The notes: generated from the letters alone by a model not told the origin. Shown: positions 9,481-19,356, counted from the first letter of the stretch. The stretch: 64,000 nucleotides of DNA from FEN-1297 sp964530445 (GCA_964530445.1 CAZHBJ010000001.1:1-64000); one strand, 5' to 3'. Numbers and translations: made by a program.

Positions 9481-12096
9481 TTAATTTTGAACAGCCTTTA
9501 CGTTCCAGCCAGAAATTCTTATTCCGGGTTTTTTGTTTTTAAGGTCTTTTATGTAAAAATGTCCTTTTATAATTTTTGATTCACCGGGCAATAATGAAAA
9601 ATAATTGTCGCTAAGAAAAATAGGCAATACAGGATTATCTTTATTTCCTGCAGTTACGGTTAAATCAATTGAAAATGCTAATTTATTTGTAGGATTTTTA
9701 ATTTCCACTTCAACATATTCCAGAGAACCTGCTGATTTAAATTGATGTTTTACTTTTAAGTTAACTTCAGGCAGATTGTTTAATTCAGTAAGATCGGCAA
9801 ATTGTTTTTCCGGTGTAACAAACCAGGTTGACTTTGCAGTATCTAATAAGTCCGGCTTTGTAGATAAACAATAGAAATTAGAACTTGCCGCTTTGTTATT
9901 TTTATATAATTTCAAATTAACAAAATAAGTCTTGCTTAGTCCTTTAATTTCAGGCAGTTTAAGTACTTGTTTCGATTCATTGGAATTTAAATTGCTTTTC
10001 AGTTCTTTTTCAAATTTTTTAGTCAGATCAAAATTTAAAATGGTAACCTTTGCCGTTAAGTTTTTATATTCATTTAGTGTATTATTAATTAGGTCGATTG
10101 AATTATTTTCATAATTATATTGAATATGAACCGGCTCACCTGCTTTTCTAGCTCCGTAAAATGCTCCGTTCGGCATTAAATAATAATCGTACAACTGCCA
10201 CCATAATTTTGGCCATGCGGAATTGTACATCCACTGAATTACGCCGGTAGATTTAAATTTATTTGCATCGAAAGCTTCATACATTGCCCGCATTGCTTCA
10301 TAGTTTGTGTACTGTGCTTTCCGTTCGTAATCTTCAAGATTTTCCGGTGTGCCAAGCCGTTTGTCTATCGCTTCATTATATCTTGTTAGATGTTTAAATC
10401 TACCCCTGCTGCAGTGGTAATACCATTCACTGTTTATTGGCCAAAGAGAATCTTCGGGAATCATTTTTCTTAAACTTTCAATCGGTGGAACTTGAGGACC
10501 GGGTCCGGTTTCCGTATTGAATCCGAAAGCCCCTCCATACTTTTTATCAACGTACCAATAATTGGGCGGAACATAATTGTAAGGCCCTCTCATTTTAACG
10601 GCTGTTTTTCCGGTAAGTGTGCTTGTATGTTCTGCGGCAGATGCAATACACGGTCTTGTTGGGTCGTACTTTGATAGTATTGCCAAATATTTTTTTTCAA
10701 GTTCAGGTCTTGGGAACTTATCGCTTCCATACAACCATAAGAAGATGCTTGGATGATTTCTCAGCCAAAGAATTTGATCTTTCCATGAGCGGGAAGCAAT
10801 TTGCATATCTTCCTGAGTTTTTATTCCACCGTATTTATCCACCGGTTTACCCAGCAGTCCTTCCCATTCCCATTGGCAGCTCCAGCCAACCATTATTAAA
10901 ATCCCCTTTTCATCGCATAAGTTATAAATATCCTGGTTTTCGCCCCAGAATCCTTCCAATCTTATTGCATTTAAATTCATCTGTTTAGCATAATCAATTT
11001 GGGCTGCAAGGTTTGAATAAGTATTATTCAGCAGCATATTATCAGCCCAGCCGCCGCCGCGAATTAAAATTTTCTTACCGTTTAATTTAAAACCGCGAAA
11101 TCCTTGTTTGGTAAAATAATCTGTTACTTCACGGATGCCGAATCTAATATCTTTCTTATCCGATATTTGATTATCGGTTTTAAATGTCAGCGTCAAATCA
11201 TATAATTCAGGCTTGCCGAAATCATTTGTCCACCATAATCGAGGATTTTTTATAATCAATTGAGAATATTCATCCGGTTTAAAAGTTATTATTTTTGTTT
11301 CGTCGGGCAATAAAGAAATATTTTTATGAAATTCAATTGAGCCGATCTTACCATATAAAATTCCGGCAATATTTTTATTCGAATTGTTTTGTACTTCGGC
11401 AGAAACAGTAAGCCGGGCTTTTTTAAGAGTCACAGTATCAACTTTTGTTTGAATATAAGGATGATTAATTGAAACATCGCCGCTTAATTTTAAGTTAACT
11501 CCGCGCCACAAACCCATATTACTGTCCGGCGGTTCGGGATTCCAATCAACAAAACCTATAGTCGGATCGCCTTTTTTAGGAGGAATAACTTCTACGGCAA
11601 GTACATTTTTATCTCCGAACTTTGCGGCATTACTTATATTTATTTCAAATCTTCTAAATGATCCTTTAGTAGTATCCGGGCCGGCAATCTGTTTCCCGTT
11701 CAGCCATATATTTGCATAATAATTAATTCCGTTGAATTCGAGTTTCGCGGTTGTTATATCTTTGTCTTTTGGAATTGTAAACTCAATTCTATACCACCAG
11801 GGCTTTGTAAATTGTTCACGCGGTATTTTATCCAGGTTTTTCGAAAAGAAAATATTTTTATAAACCGAATCCTTTACAAGTGCTGCTAAAACAGTTGTGG
11901 GAACTTCGGCCGGAAGCCACCCTTTTGTAGAAAATCCTATTTCGGAAATCTCATTCCCATCTGTATTAACTTTTTCGGAAGATTGGATCCGCCAGCCTTT
12001 TTTTAATTTAATTTTAAAATGATTCTTATTTATACCGGACGAAATTGAAGTTAGCATAATAGAAAAAATTAGAACTGCTAATAATTTACCGGACAT
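9481..12096 (-). CDS. Exported glycoside hydrolase family 2, exo-beta-D-glucosaminidase-like
   Basis: An 871-residue GH2 protein with an N-terminal signal peptide (MSGKLLAVLIFSIM start). The order is sugar-binding jelly roll (about 30-210), immunoglobulin-like domain (about 215-320), TIM barrel (about 325-620), then C-terminal beta domains. The acid/base region reads LRNHPSIFLWLYGSDKFP, with GSD (Asp near residue 460) instead of the usual GNE, and the nucleophile region reads NTETGPGP (Glu near 529). The Asp/Glu pair and GSD motif are known from exo-beta-glucosaminidases such as Amycolatopsis CsxA; classical beta-galactosidases and mannosidases have Glu/Glu. This makes chitosan or glucosaminide trimming in the periplasm or outside the most likely role. 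A symporter follows downstream. Confidence 0.82.
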   Translation of the reverse strand: MSGKLLAVLIFSIMLTSISSGINKNHFKIKLKKGWRIQSSEKVNTDGNEISEIGFSTKGWLPAEVPTTVLAALVKDSVYKNIFFSKNLDKIPREQFTKPWWYRIEFTIPKDKDITTAKLEFNGINYYANIWLNGKQIAGPDTTKGSFRRFEINISNAAKFGDKNVLAVEVIPPKKGDPTIGFVDWNPEPPDSNMGLWRGVNLKLSGDVSINHPYIQTKVDTVTLKKARLTVSAEVQNNSNKNIAGILYGKIGSIEFHKNISLLPDETKIITFKPDEYSQLIIKNPRLWWTNDFGKPELYDLTLTFKTDNQISDKKDIRFGIREVTDYFTKQGFRGFKLNGKKILIRGGGWADNMLLNNTYSNLAAQIDYAKQMNLNAIRLEGFWGENQDIYNLCDEKGILIMVGWSCQWEWEGLLGKPVDKYGGIKTQEDMQIASRSWKDQILWLRNHPSIFLWLYGSDKFPRPELEKKYLAILSKYDPTRPCIASAAEHTSTLTGKTAVKMRGPYNYVPPNYWYVDKKYGGAFGFNTETGPGPQVPPIESLRKMIPEDSLWPINSEWYYHCSRGRFKHLTRYNEAIDKRLGTPENLEDYERKAQYTNYEAMRAMYEAFDANKFKSTGVIQWMYNSAWPKLWWQLYDYYLMPNGAFYGARKAGEPVHIQYNYENNSIDLINNTLNEYKNLTAKVTILNFDLTKKFEKELKSNLNSNESKQVLKLPEIKGLSKTYFVNLKLYKNNKAASSNFYCLSTKPDLLDTAKSTWFVTPEKQFADLTELNNLPEVNLKVKHQFKSAGSLEYVEVEIKNPTNKLAFSIDLTVTAGNKDNPVLPIFLSDNYFSLLPGESKIIKGHFYIKDLKNKKPGIRISGWNVKAVQN

Positions 12097-12240
12097 TGAA
12101 GTACCTTATAAAATTGATTAAAGTTGGCATTAAAAATATAAATTTTTGGAACTTATTCTACTAATTAAACTGCATAAAATCTAAAAATATAAATATGATT
12201 TGGGATAATTATAAGTAATAACTACAACTTTATACTTTTT

Positions 12241-14391
12241 TTATAAAACCAAAACTAAAGAAATAAAAGAAATGACCGCTATAATAAATCCGGTTATTTG
12301 TAAGCCGGCTAACGGAATAAAAAACAAACTTGCCGCTATTGAACCCAAGCAGCCGCCGATTAAATCGGCAGAGTAAAGAGGTGAAACAATCAACTTTTGT
12401 TCCTTCACTTTGTAGAAGCCTGCAAAAGCGAAAATTCCCGCTACAAAAGAACCTGAAATTGCTAATAAAATGGAAATACCTATTAAGCCGAATTCAAATT
12501 TTCCAATTGTTAAAATGAAAGCCAAATTAAAAAGTCCGAAGCCTGCAAACAATGCAGTTCCGACCCACCGGGAAATTAACAATTTATTATTTCGTTTCTG
12601 AGCAAAGTTATTAATTGAATATGAACCTAAAACAAGGCCCGCCATAAAAGCCATCAATAAAATACCGATATCCCTGAATAAGATTCCATTTGTAACCTGG
12701 TAATGTAATATTAAGATTGTTTCAAACACCATTCCTAAAAAGCCTGCAATAAATACTATAATAAATCTTCTGATTTTAGGCGAGAACTTTCCGATCAAGA
12801 AAATAATTAGTATTGGAATTGTAAGTAAAAAATATATTAAAAGATGAGTTTTTGAGCTTGGATCGAAAAGAGAAAAATTGAGAGAATTGATATCGGGGAA
12901 AAATTTAGACAGCCATATCGCAATAGAGTATTGATAGCAAATTGGTCTTGAATCGGTATTTACCGGAGCTAAGTTATTTGATAAAATATTTTCTATTTCA
13001 AATTTTCTATCGTTAGTATAAATGTATTTTACATATTGCGGTGTAATTAATTTTGTTTTAAAGTTTCTTTCATTCAATCTATTAGCCAATATATTTCCAT
13101 CACTAGAAAGTTGCGAATTGGAAGAGATGAATATATTTGTAACTCCCGGTAAAACTACTATTGAGTTAAAAGCCGAGTTTAATGCCCGATATATACTGAC
13201 GTTTCTCGAAATAAGCGGAGGCGGCCATATGTTTTCGGAAGAGCGGAGTCTGAAAGATAAAACACCTTCCTTATTCAATCTTTTGGAACATAATTCAAAA
13301 AATTCCTTAGTATAAAATCTATTTGTCTGACCTGACGAAGGCTCCGGCATTCCAATTAAAATCACGTCATATTTAAAATAATTATTTAAATATTTTCTCG
13401 GATCATCAATTATAATTTTTAAATTATTCTTATTAAACGAAACAGGTAAGTATTTTTTAAGCAGCATTAACTTGTCTCTATTAAATTCAACATAGATAAT
13501 TTTTTTAAGTTTGTATTTGTTAAGTTCATTTATAATTCCTTCAAACCCGCCGCCTAAAACCAAAACTGTCTTAGGATTTTCATGTTGAAGAAGACTAAAA
13601 TGAACAAATTCTTCGGCGGCAGTACTTTCTGTTTCATAAGTTAGGGCATCATTTTCAAAAACAGATATTTGATTTCCCGAAGATGTAAGAGATATTCTAC
13701 CGTATGGAGTATCTTTTGCTTCAATAAGATCCGGATGATTTATCTCCGTCATTTGTTTATCAAACGAAGATGAAAATAAGAGGAAGGGGGTTGTAAATAT
13801 TAAACTGATGAGAACAACAGCTTTGTATAAATTGCTATTTACATTCTTTGCATATATGTAAGCAAGTCCAAAGGAAATCACAGTACAAACAACTGCTATT
13901 GTAAAATTTTGTATTCCGAACTTTATTGTTAATGTTGAAATCAAACCGCCGAGTACGCCGCCGAAACTTTCAACTGCATAAGCTTTTGCAAGTGTCTTGT
14001 TCCGTTCAATATAAATTTTTGCAGCCCACTGAAACATTAATCCGGTAAGGAAACTTGCCGGAATAAGCGCAGCGGCTAGTGCAGTTATCTGAATTTCAAA
14101 TGGAAGAAAAACACCCGGTACATAGCCCGATAAATATCTTAGCGAACGAATGAAGTAAACATCCGATATTAAAAGAATGCCAAACAAAAAGGCAGGAAGA
14201 CTAATTTGTTTTTTCGTAGGAGTAAATGATTTTTTGCCGGCTATTGCGCCGATTGAAGTTCCGAAAAGCCAGAATCCGAAAGAAAGGATATAAATTAATT
14301 CAATACCGTAAAAAGCAACGTTTAATTCTCTAAGTATAATTACTTGTCCGAGAATTGAAACTAACCCGACTATTAAAAGATAAAAAGACAC
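12241..14391 (-). CDS. Membrane-embedded spermidine synthase-like protein
   Basis: A 716-residue protein with an N-terminal block of membrane helices (about 1-215), a soluble Rossmann methyltransferase-like domain (about 220-480) and a C-terminal block of helices. The Rossmann domain shows the SAM/decarboxylated-SAM motif VLVLGGGFEG followed by an acidic strand end (YVEFNRDK). It also has ILIGMPEPSSGQTNRFYT, a phrase typical of membrane-fused spermidine-synthase-like proteins. True aminopropyltransferases carry a catalytic Asp in a DxxDP-type motif here; this protein has MPEP, so ordinary spermidine synthesis is doubtful. It starts 11 bases after the MEMO/AMMECR1 gene and is the third gene of that operon. 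Function is unknown. Confidence 0.82.
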   Translation of the reverse strand: MSFYLLIVGLVSILGQVIILRELNVAFYGIELIYILSFGFWLFGTSIGAIAGKKSFTPTKKQISLPAFLFGILLISDVYFIRSLRYLSGYVPGVFLPFEIQITALAAALIPASFLTGLMFQWAAKIYIERNKTLAKAYAVESFGGVLGGLISTLTIKFGIQNFTIAVVCTVISFGLAYIYAKNVNSNLYKAVVLISLIFTTPFLLFSSSFDKQMTEINHPDLIEAKDTPYGRISLTSSGNQISVFENDALTYETESTAAEEFVHFSLLQHENPKTVLVLGGGFEGIINELNKYKLKKIIYVEFNRDKLMLLKKYLPVSFNKNNLKIIIDDPRKYLNNYFKYDVILIGMPEPSSGQTNRFYTKEFFELCSKRLNKEGVLSFRLRSSENIWPPPLISRNVSIYRALNSAFNSIVVLPGVTNIFISSNSQLSSDGNILANRLNERNFKTKLITPQYVKYIYTNDRKFEIENILSNNLAPVNTDSRPICYQYSIAIWLSKFFPDINSLNFSLFDPSSKTHLLIYFLLTIPILIIFLIGKFSPKIRRFIIVFIAGFLGMVFETILILHYQVTNGILFRDIGILLMAFMAGLVLGSYSINNFAQKRNNKLLISRWVGTALFAGFGLFNLAFILTIGKFEFGLIGISILLAISGSFVAGIFAFAGFYKVKEQKLIVSPLYSADLIGGCLGSIAASLFFIPLAGLQITGFIIAVISFISLVLVL

Positions 14392-14402
14392 ATTTTTTCT
14401 TT

Positions 14403-16031
14403 TTATTTAAATTCAGACTCATCGAATATTTTTGCCTGGAAAGTAGATAAATCCGCATCGTGCCAGCTGCCCGCTGGCAAGCCGGCCTTCCTGCAAAGGT
14501 TATCCAAAAATTCAACTTTATTCCATCGCATTTCCGTTGCGACCTGGGGAAGAAAGACTGCTTTCTTTCCGTTTTTTGACAATACAACTCCATCTCTGCC
14601 AAGAATTATTTCGTCTATACTATTTATAGGTTTTGCCGGAGTAAGAACGGATATTTCTATTTCAATACCGGGAAGTTCATCAAGTGTTACGGGCATAAAC
14701 CTCATATCACTGAAAGCAGATTCAAGCGCCATTGTACTTACTACTTTTAACAGCGGTATATCTTCCCGCATATATCCGATACATCCTCGTAATTCCCCAT
14801 GCTTTCTTAATGTAACAAAGGCTCCTAATTTTTTTTGAAGTACAGGATCGGAGATTTCGTCTTCAGTAATTTTTTTCGTAGTTAAATATTGTTTAATACT
14901 TTTTCTCGCAAGAGAAAGGAGAGTCTTTTTTTGTGAATCATTTAATTCAAATTCGTTTTCTTTTCCTTTTTTTGAATTCTCTACGTATTCATTTTTATTC
15001 TTTTTTTTTGAAAATGCAACAGCACCGTAACCAACAACACGGTCTTTACCGGCCATCGGATTATCGCCCGAATTTGCATAATTAATAATTACTGCAGTAT
15101 CGGCGCCTAATTCTTTAGCTGCCGTCATTGCAGCTATAATCGGACCTTCTCCACATGCACACGTTAAAAGATTTTGAATACCCTTATTCATTTGTTCGTT
15201 TATTGTTTTAACAAATGTTCCCGGATCCATTTTACTTATCGCTTCCAGTGTATTACGGTCGACTTCCCCGGCATCTTTATATTCGGGATAATGAGAAAGA
15301 TCCGAACTGGCAACGATTAGTGCATTTTTATCCTTTATAACTTTAGCCAAAGCCTTACCGAAATCGGTACACAAATTATAATCCGAAGATCCGACAACAG
15401 CGGGCAGTATTTTTGTACCCGGGAAAAGATATTTTATAAACGGGATCTGAACTTCAATTGAATGCTCTTTTGCATGCACTGCAGGGTTAAAAACACAATC
15501 TTTATCCGAAGCAATTAATTCATCTGCGGTCTTTTCATCTATTTTAGATAAGCCAAGCGGTGTTTGATAACCCTCCCGCGGATAGATTGAAATTTTATTA
15601 AAATATGCCGTTGTATGGTTTGTTCCTAAAATTACTATCAAATCGTATTTATAATTTTTTGCCTGATTATAAGCATCTGCCGCCGTTTGACCGGAGAATA
15701 CATATCCGGCATGAGGTGAAATAATTGCCAAAGGCTTTCCAATGTTTTTGTCTAAAGCATGTTTAAAATAATTCTTAATTGATGATAATAATTCCGAAGA
15801 GTCGGCGGGATAAAATTTTCCCGCAAAAACAGGCTTCCGAATTTTTGCATCCGGATATTGAGCGCTGCATTGTATATTGCCGTTTAAGGTTAAAGTTGTC
15901 ATGATGATTAAAAAATAAAATTTGTTAATTGATATTGCTTTTATCTTACGTAAATATTTTAATCTGTCTTCGCGTTTGCTTAGACGGACTTGTTTAATTA
16001 AAATAATTTTTTTCATAAAATACTCAAACAT
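14403..16031 (-). CDS. AmmeMemoRadiSam proteins B and A fused (MEMO1 domain plus AMMECR1 domain)
   Basis: A fusion of two families usually encoded separately. The MEMO half (about residues 65-320) has SPHAGYVFSG, GTNHT, HSIEVQIPF, SSDLSHYP and CACGEGP, which include the His/His/Cys cluster known to bind metal in human MEMO1. The AMMECR1 half (about 350-540) has TLRKHGELRGCIGYM. An N-terminal extension ends in a hydrophobic stretch and CSAQ, which looks like a signal peptide with a long basic start. Start choices are GTG 16040, ATG 16031 (overlapping the upstream TAA as TAATG, chosen) and ATG 16016. It forms an operon with the radical SAM gene upstream. The biochemical function of the system is not established. 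Confidence 0.87.
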   Translation of the reverse strand: MFEYFMKKIILIKQVRLSKREDRLKYLRKIKAISINKFYFLIIMTTLTLNGNIQCSAQYPDAKIRKPVFAGKFYPADSSELLSSIKNYFKHALDKNIGKPLAIISPHAGYVFSGQTAADAYNQAKNYKYDLIVILGTNHTTAYFNKISIYPREGYQTPLGLSKIDEKTADELIASDKDCVFNPAVHAKEHSIEVQIPFIKYLFPGTKILPAVVGSSDYNLCTDFGKALAKVIKDKNALIVASSDLSHYPEYKDAGEVDRNTLEAISKMDPGTFVKTINEQMNKGIQNLLTCACGEGPIIAAMTAAKELGADTAVIINYANSGDNPMAGKDRVVGYGAVAFSKKKNKNEYVENSKKGKENEFELNDSQKKTLLSLARKSIKQYLTTKKITEDEISDPVLQKKLGAFVTLRKHGELRGCIGYMREDIPLLKVVSTMALESAFSDMRFMPVTLDELPGIEIEISVLTPAKPINSIDEIILGRDGVVLSKNGKKAVFLPQVATEMRWNKVEFLDNLCRKAGLPAGSWHDADLSTFQAKIFDESEFK

Positions 16032-17284
16032 TAATTCCACACCCCGGCAATGGGGAATTTGCAGTATTCACATTTACCGTTTAATATGTGATTTTCCATA
16101 ATGAAAAACGATGTCCTTTTAATTATTGCTTTTTTGCATGAAGGGCAATATGTATTATTTCCTTCATGCCCGGGAACGTTACCAATGTAAGCATAGCGGA
16201 TTCCGTTATCCATTGCTATGTCTCTTGCTTGTTCCAGCTTGGAAATAGGAGTTGGAGGCAGATTTAATAATTTATAATCGGGATGAAAGCGGGTAAAGTG
16301 TACAGGTATATCATAACCTAATTCATCAGCAATCCATTTAGCCAAACCTGTAAGCATTTCTTTTGAATCATTTAAAGTAGGGACAACCAAATTAACAATC
16401 TCAAGATGCACTTTGGTTTTTGAGATTTGTTTAATGGTTTTTAAAACCGGATTAAGTTCGGCATTACATACCTTTTTATAAAAATCTTCGCTATAGCCTT
16501 TTAAATCTATTTTAATTGCACTTAATACTTCACACATTTCGGTAAGCGGTTCGCTGTTCATAAAACCGCAGCTTATCAAAACACTTCTTATTCTTTTCTC
16601 TTTGGCATATTTAGCAATATCAATTAAATATTCCGTAAAAACAGTCGGTTCATTATAAGTGAATGCAATTACCGGGACATTTTTTTTATATGAAGTTTGT
16701 GCAATGGTTTCGGGAGGTATAAAATTCGTGGAAAAATCTTCAGGCTTCGCTTGAGAAATTTCCCAGTTCTGACAGAACTTACATGATAAAGGGCATCCTG
16801 CTGTTGCTAATGAATAAGCTTCAGCTCCGGGCAGAAAATGGTAAAAAGGTTTTTTTTCAATCGGGTCAATATGAATTGCAACCGGATGGCCGTATACCAG
16901 ACTTTTTAATTTCCCGTTGATATTAACCCTTGCCCTGCATTTGCCTTTTTCGCCGTTTTTGATAATGCAGCCTTGTGCACACAGCAAGCATTTAATTATA
17001 TCTTCATTATGTTTATACGGTTTATTTATTTCAACTTCATCGCGTGAGTGACAGTTTAAGCAGTTCACATTTTTTGTTGAAGTTGAAATCCAATAACGTG
17101 CAGTCGGAGCATTTTGCAGTAGACCTTCATCAATAAGCGAGTCAAGAAATGAAGAAGCCCTTGTCGAAGTCAGCGATCCGAGTATATGTGGATTTGAGAC
17201 GGCAATGCCTGTTCCGCCTAAAATGATTCCAAATTGTGCAGTCCTTTTTATAAAATTTCTTCGCGATAAATTTTGATTTTTCAT
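16031..17284 (-). CDS. AmmeMemoRadiSam system radical SAM enzyme with Tat signal and CxxCH motif
   Basis: A 417-residue radical SAM protein related to pyruvate formate-lyase activating enzymes. The CxxxCxxC cluster motif is Cys164, Cys168 and Cys171 (AGCPLSCKFC). A family-typical Cys cluster lies at 99-116 (CLLCAQGC then GKCRAR), and the C-terminus carries two CxxC pairs (CPSC, CEYC). The N-terminus reads SRRNFIK followed by a hydrophobic segment, an excellent match to the twin-arginine export consensus. Residues 75-79 are CLNCH, the pattern of a covalent heme c site, in an extension ahead of the usual family start. It is the first gene of a three-gene operon. Export and heme binding are inferences from motifs. 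Confidence 0.88.
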   Translation of the reverse strand: MKNQNLSRRNFIKRTAQFGIILGGTGIAVSNPHILGSLTSTRASSFLDSLIDEGLLQNAPTARYWISTSTKNVNCLNCHSRDEVEINKPYKHNEDIIKCLLCAQGCIIKNGEKGKCRARVNINGKLKSLVYGHPVAIHIDPIEKKPFYHFLPGAEAYSLATAGCPLSCKFCQNWEISQAKPEDFSTNFIPPETIAQTSYKKNVPVIAFTYNEPTVFTEYLIDIAKYAKEKRIRSVLISCGFMNSEPLTEMCEVLSAIKIDLKGYSEDFYKKVCNAELNPVLKTIKQISKTKVHLEIVNLVVPTLNDSKEMLTGLAKWIADELGYDIPVHFTRFHPDYKLLNLPPTPISKLEQARDIAMDNGIRYAYIGNVPGHEGNNTYCPSCKKAIIKRTSFFIMENHILNGKCEYCKFPIAGVWN

Positions 17285-17538
17285 TTAAATAAAAGCGAAT
17301 TAAACTTTTACAAAAGCATTTTAATTCTGCAAGCCTATACAGAAACTCTCAATACGCGATTTGTTATTCAAAGAATTCCCCGTACCAATTTGGGAAGAAT
17401 ATGAAAATAATTAAAAGATTAATTTATTTAACGAGATAAAACTACTCTATAAACAAATAAATTATTTTACACCTATAATAATATTTAAAATGAGTTGGAC
17501 AATGTCAAGGGAGATATCTAAAACCAATTAAACTGCAA

Positions 17539-18990
17539 TTATTCTTGTATTGGTTTTCTGTCAGATAAGGCATTTAATAGTCCGCCGATTAGAACAGTAG
17601 CAAGCACACCGATTAAAGTAAACCACGTCCACGCAACAAGTTTAAGGGAAATAACCGTAATCATTATAAAGATACCCGCTACAAAGCCGGCAAGCGCATC
17701 TTCCTGCCTTGCTTTCTTAACTAATATTCCAAGAAGGAAAGTACCGAGTAAACCGCCGTAAGTAAATGAAGCTATACTTAAAGCAAGTTCTACTACTGCT
17801 TGAGAAGTATTCATAAAAAATATTGCTGCTCCAACAAGCAATACCGCCCACATAATTGTAAACAACCTGGAAATCATTAATTGCTTTTTATCGTCGCCTA
17901 CTTTTCCGAAAAACGGGACATACAAATCCATCATTGTGGAAGATGCAAGCGAACTCATTGATCCGGCTAAAGTAGAAAGTGCAGCGGCAAATAAACCGGC
18001 AATAATAATTCCTGTTACTCCCGGAGGAAGAACATCAATTATAAAGCGGGGAAATACCGTATCCGATCTTACATTCATAACGCCGTAATAAGCATAAAGC
18101 ATTACACCGACAACTAAAAAAATTGCAAACTGAATAATTACAATTATTCCGCTTCCTATAATTGCCTTTTGACTGTCCTTTAAACTTCTTGTTGTGAGTA
18201 GTCTTTGAACAATTAATTGATCCGTTCCATGGGAAGCCATTGAAAGGAATGCACCGCCGACTACACCGCCGATTATGGTGTAAGGCTGATTGAAGAAACC
18301 TGCCAATCCGTTTTTAAATCCCCAATTAAAAATTTCGAATTTGTTTGCTGATGCTGCAGCCGTCGTAACCGAATGCCAACCGTCAGGCAATAAATGAATT
18401 AAAAATATTCCTGCCAGTATAGCGCCGCCAAGGTAAGTAAACATTTGAATTACATCTACCCAGATTACACCTTTAACACCGCCGGTATATGTATAAACTA
18501 GTGCAACAAACGCCATTATCAATATTGCTTCAGGGTAGGAAATATCAAGCATTAATTTTAACGGAATGGCCGTTGCAAATAATCTTACGCCGTCGGCTGC
18601 GACACGCGTAAACAAAAACACTATTGATGCAAACGATCTTGTCTTCCCGCCGAATCTGTTTTCTAAAAAAGTATATGCTGTTTTTAGATTACCTTTACTG
18701 TAAGCGGGAAGGAATAAAACTGCAACAATTATTCTTCCTATCAGATAACCGAAAGTTACCTGCAAAAAATTTAAGTTGGTTAGATATGCAAGTCCCGGAA
18801 TTGATATAAACGTTAAAGTACTTGTTTCTGCGGCAACAATTGAAAAGCAGACCGCCCACCAGGGAACGACTTTAGAACCCAGGAAATAATCTTTTACGGA
18901 TTTTTGTTTACCTCCCGAAATCATTCCGAATGCGGCAATGCCTACAAGGTAAACTACAATAATTATATAATCTAAAATATTACCTTTCAA
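17539..18990 (-). CDS. Sodium:solute symporter (SSS family)
   Basis: A 483-residue, roughly 13-helix transporter. The N-terminus contains KSVKDYFLGSKVVPWW and the next helix AAETSTLTFISIPG, both standard SSS family phrases; the length is close to PutP/SGLT-type proteins. It lies 12 bases downstream of a STAS-domain gene on the same strand. It differs clearly from the larger symporter at 7597 and is not a recent duplicate. Substrate is not identifiable. Confidence 0.86.
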   Translation of the reverse strand: MKGNILDYIIIVVYLVGIAAFGMISGGKQKSVKDYFLGSKVVPWWAVCFSIVAAETSTLTFISIPGLAYLTNLNFLQVTFGYLIGRIIVAVLFLPAYSKGNLKTAYTFLENRFGGKTRSFASIVFLFTRVAADGVRLFATAIPLKLMLDISYPEAILIMAFVALVYTYTGGVKGVIWVDVIQMFTYLGGAILAGIFLIHLLPDGWHSVTTAAASANKFEIFNWGFKNGLAGFFNQPYTIIGGVVGGAFLSMASHGTDQLIVQRLLTTRSLKDSQKAIIGSGIIVIIQFAIFLVVGVMLYAYYGVMNVRSDTVFPRFIIDVLPPGVTGIIIAGLFAAALSTLAGSMSSLASSTMMDLYVPFFGKVGDDKKQLMISRLFTIMWAVLLVGAAIFFMNTSQAVVELALSIASFTYGGLLGTFLLGILVKKARQEDALAGFVAGIFIMITVISLKLVAWTWFTLIGVLATVLIGGLLNALSDRKPIQE

Positions 18991-19002
18991 AAAATCTGCC
19001 TA

Positions 19003-19347
19003 TTACTTTTTCAACTCTTCAAAAGCTTGATCTACCGTATCGCAAACAGGCAGAACACGATCGAGCTGTGTAATTTTTATTAGGGAATGAACTTTTTCTG
19101 AAGGAGCAGCAAGCCTCATACTGCCTTCCGATGATTGAAGGATCCTATTTGCAACAAGCAAGGCGCTTAATCCCGAACTGTCGCAAGATTCAACTTCGCT
19201 TAAATCGACAATAAACTTATTTATGCCCTCTACTTTTAATAATATTGTAAATTCTCCTTTAACGAGGCCGGAAATGTTCGTATCGAGCCTTTTTTCATTT
19301 AATTTAAATACTGTTATATCCCCCACTCTTTTGGTCTCAAAGTTCAT
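19003..19347 (-). CDS. STAS-domain anti-sigma factor antagonist-like protein
   Basis: A 114-residue single-domain STAS protein of the SpoIIAA/RsbV type. The phrase FIVDLSEVESCDSSGLSALL contains the DSSG loop (residues 56-59), whose Ser is the phosphorylation site in SpoIIAA-like antagonists. No matching serine kinase or phosphatase is encoded nearby in this window, so its partner is elsewhere. It sits 9 bases from the small GT9-like gene upstream and 12 bases before the symporter. It may instead be a stand-alone STAS regulator of a transporter or a membrane process. Confidence 0.85.
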   Translation of the reverse strand: MNFETKRVGDITVFKLNEKRLDTNISGLVKGEFTILLKVEGINKFIVDLSEVESCDSSGLSALLVANRILQSSEGSMRLAAPSEKVHSLIKITQLDRVLPVCDTVDQAFEELKK

Positions 19348-19356
19348 AAAAGTCCT

